Assembly (NCBI GenBank): GCA_036971475.1
Contig: JBAIZL010000007.1
Coordinates: forward strand, 30,239,447 to 30,303,446
Reading direction: 5' to 3'
DNA length: 64,000 nt
DNA from: Prosapia bicincta
Lineage: Eukaryota > Arthropoda > Insecta > Hemiptera > Cercopidae
Position numbers and translations under genes: made by a program
Shown here: positions 61,480 through 64,000 of the stretch, piece by piece
Numbering within the stretch: position 1 is the stretch's first letter
Layout: every line of letters starts with the position of its first letter
The notes under the pieces: generated by a model
The model's database searches: none
What the model was told of the DNA's origin: nothing
The model's input: the letters and a program-made list of their open reading frames with translations, nothing else

Positions 61480-62228
61480 AGCTGATTCAGTTTCAGTACT
61501 GAATTATTTTGGCGCATACAGTATAACACTATATACTTGTAAAATTATTTTCAGATTGTTAATAATAAGGTTTAGTTTGTATATAAAATTATAACATTAT
61601 ATATTCGTGTTTCCGTAGTCTAATTATAAGGGTTTATGGCATTACAATGAAAACGTCCAAACCTCACAAATGCTCTGACATTTAGTGCAAACACAGTGTG
61701 ATTATTTGCTCCTATACGAGTGCGTGACAAACTATAGAACCATCTACGTGCAGGTTTAAAATCGAATCAAAACTTTCTATTCTAAAAGAAATGTTGGTTA
61801 AGAAAGTCAACTTAGGCAGCATATTTCATTTTGTCGGAAGCTTTTACAAAAAAACTAATGTATATGTTATTTCTACACTTATATAGTTATAACTTCAATA
61901 TGCTGTTGAATATAACTAAATATACACTCCCCATAATCTACAGTAAAGATTGTAGTGAGTATTAAATAGCTGAGGGTTGTAGCACACCCGATGTATCTAA
62001 TAGGGATCAATATGTTTGCAGAGTTTTGAGTTAAATCCTCAACTCTTATCCTAAAATTTTCTCCTTGACAAAAATTAGGGTTTTAGAAGACTGTTTGCCT
62101 AAATCCGATTTTCACTTCACTCGTGTATGTAAAGGTGTTTTTCCATTTATAATACCACAAAGCACGTCATTTGCTCAATCTCCAGTTACAGAGTGTAAGC
62201 TGCTTAGTCACATATTGACACACTCAAC
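61480..62228. other. Unassigned AT-rich region
   Basis: No repeats, ORFs of note or element ends recognised. Confidence 0.4.
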
Positions 62229-62229
62229 T

Positions 62230-62307
<78 letters not shown>
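62229..62307. repeat. (CT)n microsatellite
   Basis: About 79 bp of CT repeats with a few interruptions (CTAT, GTCTTT). Confidence 0.95.
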
Positions 62308-62310
<3 letters not shown>

Positions 62311-62443
62311 CATTTCCTCCCTCTCTCTTTTTGATCGTTTTTTTCTCTCTGTTATTCATTTTATCTTCCTCTGATCATTATAATTGTTTTTCTCTTTCTG
62401 TTCGTTATTATTTTTTCTTCTATTATTTCCTTTCTCTATCTTG

Positions 62444-62582
<139 letters not shown>

Positions 62583-63024
62583 CGAAACCCCGTTATTTCG
62601 GAATAACTATTGATAGCACATATTTCCCTATAACCTATTGATAATATTTTCAAATTACAGAAAAACAGATATTTTGTTTGTTATTATTATTAGATTACTA
62701 TTACTAATAAAAGCTCTAGTTAGGTTGATTTTGTTAGTAAACTGTATCATGCAAAATTTAAAATCTATTGCATAAATTACCGGAGATATGTTTAAAAGGA
62801 GAATTGTATTAAAAGGCATGGTATGAATAATTTTCAATTGTTCCAAAGTGTAAATTTTCGGTGAAAATCCGTAGACGTTTTTTCACTTGAAATACAGATA
62901 GCAATGGTTGAACAATTGACCTCGTCATTTCATAAGTCTAGAGTGTATTAGGGTGGTACTGTAAAACGAGAGAAAATAATTGTTTCATAATTTAATACAT
63001 TGTAAGCTAAAGAGATCATGGGCG
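62583..63024. other. Unassigned AT-rich spacer
   Basis: No features recognised. Confidence 0.4.
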
Positions 63025-63915
63025 ACTCTGTAGCTTTTATATAAGCTAATTGGAAGTAATCGGAATAATATGATAAAATAATCTTATTCCACAATCATAA
63101 ACATAAAACAAACAAGAGCAATCCCCGGAACTGCCGCTGCTGTAGCTTTTATATAAGCTAATTGGAAGTATTCGGAATAATATGATAAAAAAATCTTATT
63201 CCACATTCAGAAACATAAAACAAGCAAGAGCAAAGACCGGAACTGCCGCTGCTGTAGGTTTATATAAGCTAATTGGAAGTATTCGGAATAATATGATAAA
63301 AAAATCTTATTCCACAATCAGAAACATAAAACAAACAAGAGCAATCCCCGGAACTGCCGCTGTTGTAGGTTTATATAAGCTAATTGGAAGTATTCGGAAT
63401 AATATGATAAAAAAATCTTATTCCACAATCAGAAACATAAAACAAACAAGAGCAATCCCCGGAACTGCCGCTGCTGTAGCTTTTATATAAGCTAATTGGA
63501 AGTATTCGGAATAATATGATAAAAAAATCTTATTCCATAATCAGAAACATAAAACAAACAAGAGCAATCCCCGGAACTGCCGCTGCTGTAGCTTTTATAT
63601 AAGCTAATTGGAAGTATTCGGAATAATATGATAAAAAAATCTTATTCCAAAATCAGAAACATAAAACAAACAAGAGCAATCCCCGGAACTGCCTCTGCTG
63701 TAGCTTTTATATAAGCTAATTGGAAGTATTCGGAATAATATGATAAAATAATCTTATTCCACAATCAAAAACATAAAACAAGCAAGAGCAAAGACCGGAA
63801 CTGCCGCTGCTGTAGGTTTATATAAGCTAATTGGAAGTATTCGGAATAATATGGTAAAAAAATCTTATTCCACAATAAAAAACATAAAACAAACAAGAGC
63901 AAAGCTCAGAACTGA
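63025..63915. repeat. 111/112-bp tandem repeat, 8 units
   Basis: TGTAGCTTTTATATAAGCTA recurs at 63031, 63143, 63255 (with one T fewer), 63366, 63477, 63589 and onward, i.e. every 111-112 bp. Each unit has the dyad AGCTTTTATATAAGCT and the inverted pair GGAATAA...TTATTCC, plus a GC-rich CCCCGGAACTGCCGCTGCTG segment. The last unit decays at AAAGCTCAGAACTGACTCTG. A 102-residue frame across it is repeat-derived and not considered a gene. Confidence 0.93.
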
Positions 63916-64000
63916 CTCTGCCAAGTATAGCTGTGCCGGCGCGACAACAGATAAACAAGGCTTTAGAGATGTAGGTACAAACTCCAGGTTATCCTTGTTT

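Overview
The window looks like invertebrate nuclear DNA, most likely from an arthropod (probably an insect). It is AT-rich and contains no host gene I can recognise. Its identifiable content is selfish or repetitive: PIF/Harbinger, Penelope-like, Jockey-like, I/LOA-like, hAT-like and Tc1/mariner-like sequences plus six unrelated tandem-repeat families. Together the tandem repeats fill roughly two thirds of the 64 kb, which points to a heterochromatic (for example pericentromeric or subtelomeric) block. That location is inference.

Layout. 0-1 kb: N-terminal exon of a Harbinger-type transposase with GC-rich motif-dense DNA beside it. 1.2-2.0 kb: 3' end of a Penelope-like element (GIY-YIG endonuclease) flanked by ~280-bp inverted copies of its own tail. 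3.8-5.8 kb: decayed Jockey-like retrotransposon lacking its endonuclease region. 6.57-9.86 kb: 155-bp satellite. 10.3 kb, 14.5-15.9 kb: inverted-repeat hairpins carrying hammerhead-ribozyme-like cores typical of Penelope-like element termini. 11.4-11.9 kb: hAT-like non-autonomous element. 13.0-14.1 kb: ~17-bp minisatellite. 17.33-47.16 kb: a 30-kb array of a 96/98-bp satellite (about 300 units), interrupted once by a 772-bp probable solo LTR with a 5-bp target duplication. 47.46-57.49 kb: 88-bp satellite split by a 4.8-kb full-length I/LOA-like non-LTR retrotransposon on the minus strand with a 12-bp target duplication and an intact-looking endonuclease-RT-RNase H polyprotein. 57.74-61.06 kb: 29/30-bp minisatellite. 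61.1-61.5 kb: relic of a DDE transposase. 62.2-62.6 kb: CT/TA/GA microsatellites. 63.0-63.9 kb: 111/112-bp tandem repeat.

How the parts relate. The only gene set that looks potentially functional is the retrotransposon at 51.05-55.87 kb, whose two ORFs are separated by a 13-nt termination-reinitiation style junction. Everything else is decayed or non-coding. The satellite arrays show clear higher-order structure (1,085-bp heptamer duplication, 578-bp hexamers, 194-bp dimers, a ~2.92-kb near-identical tandem duplication), so they have been amplified recently and in several steps. The many apparent ORFs in the arrays are by-products of repeat lengths divisible by three or of stop-poor repeats and are not annotated as genes.
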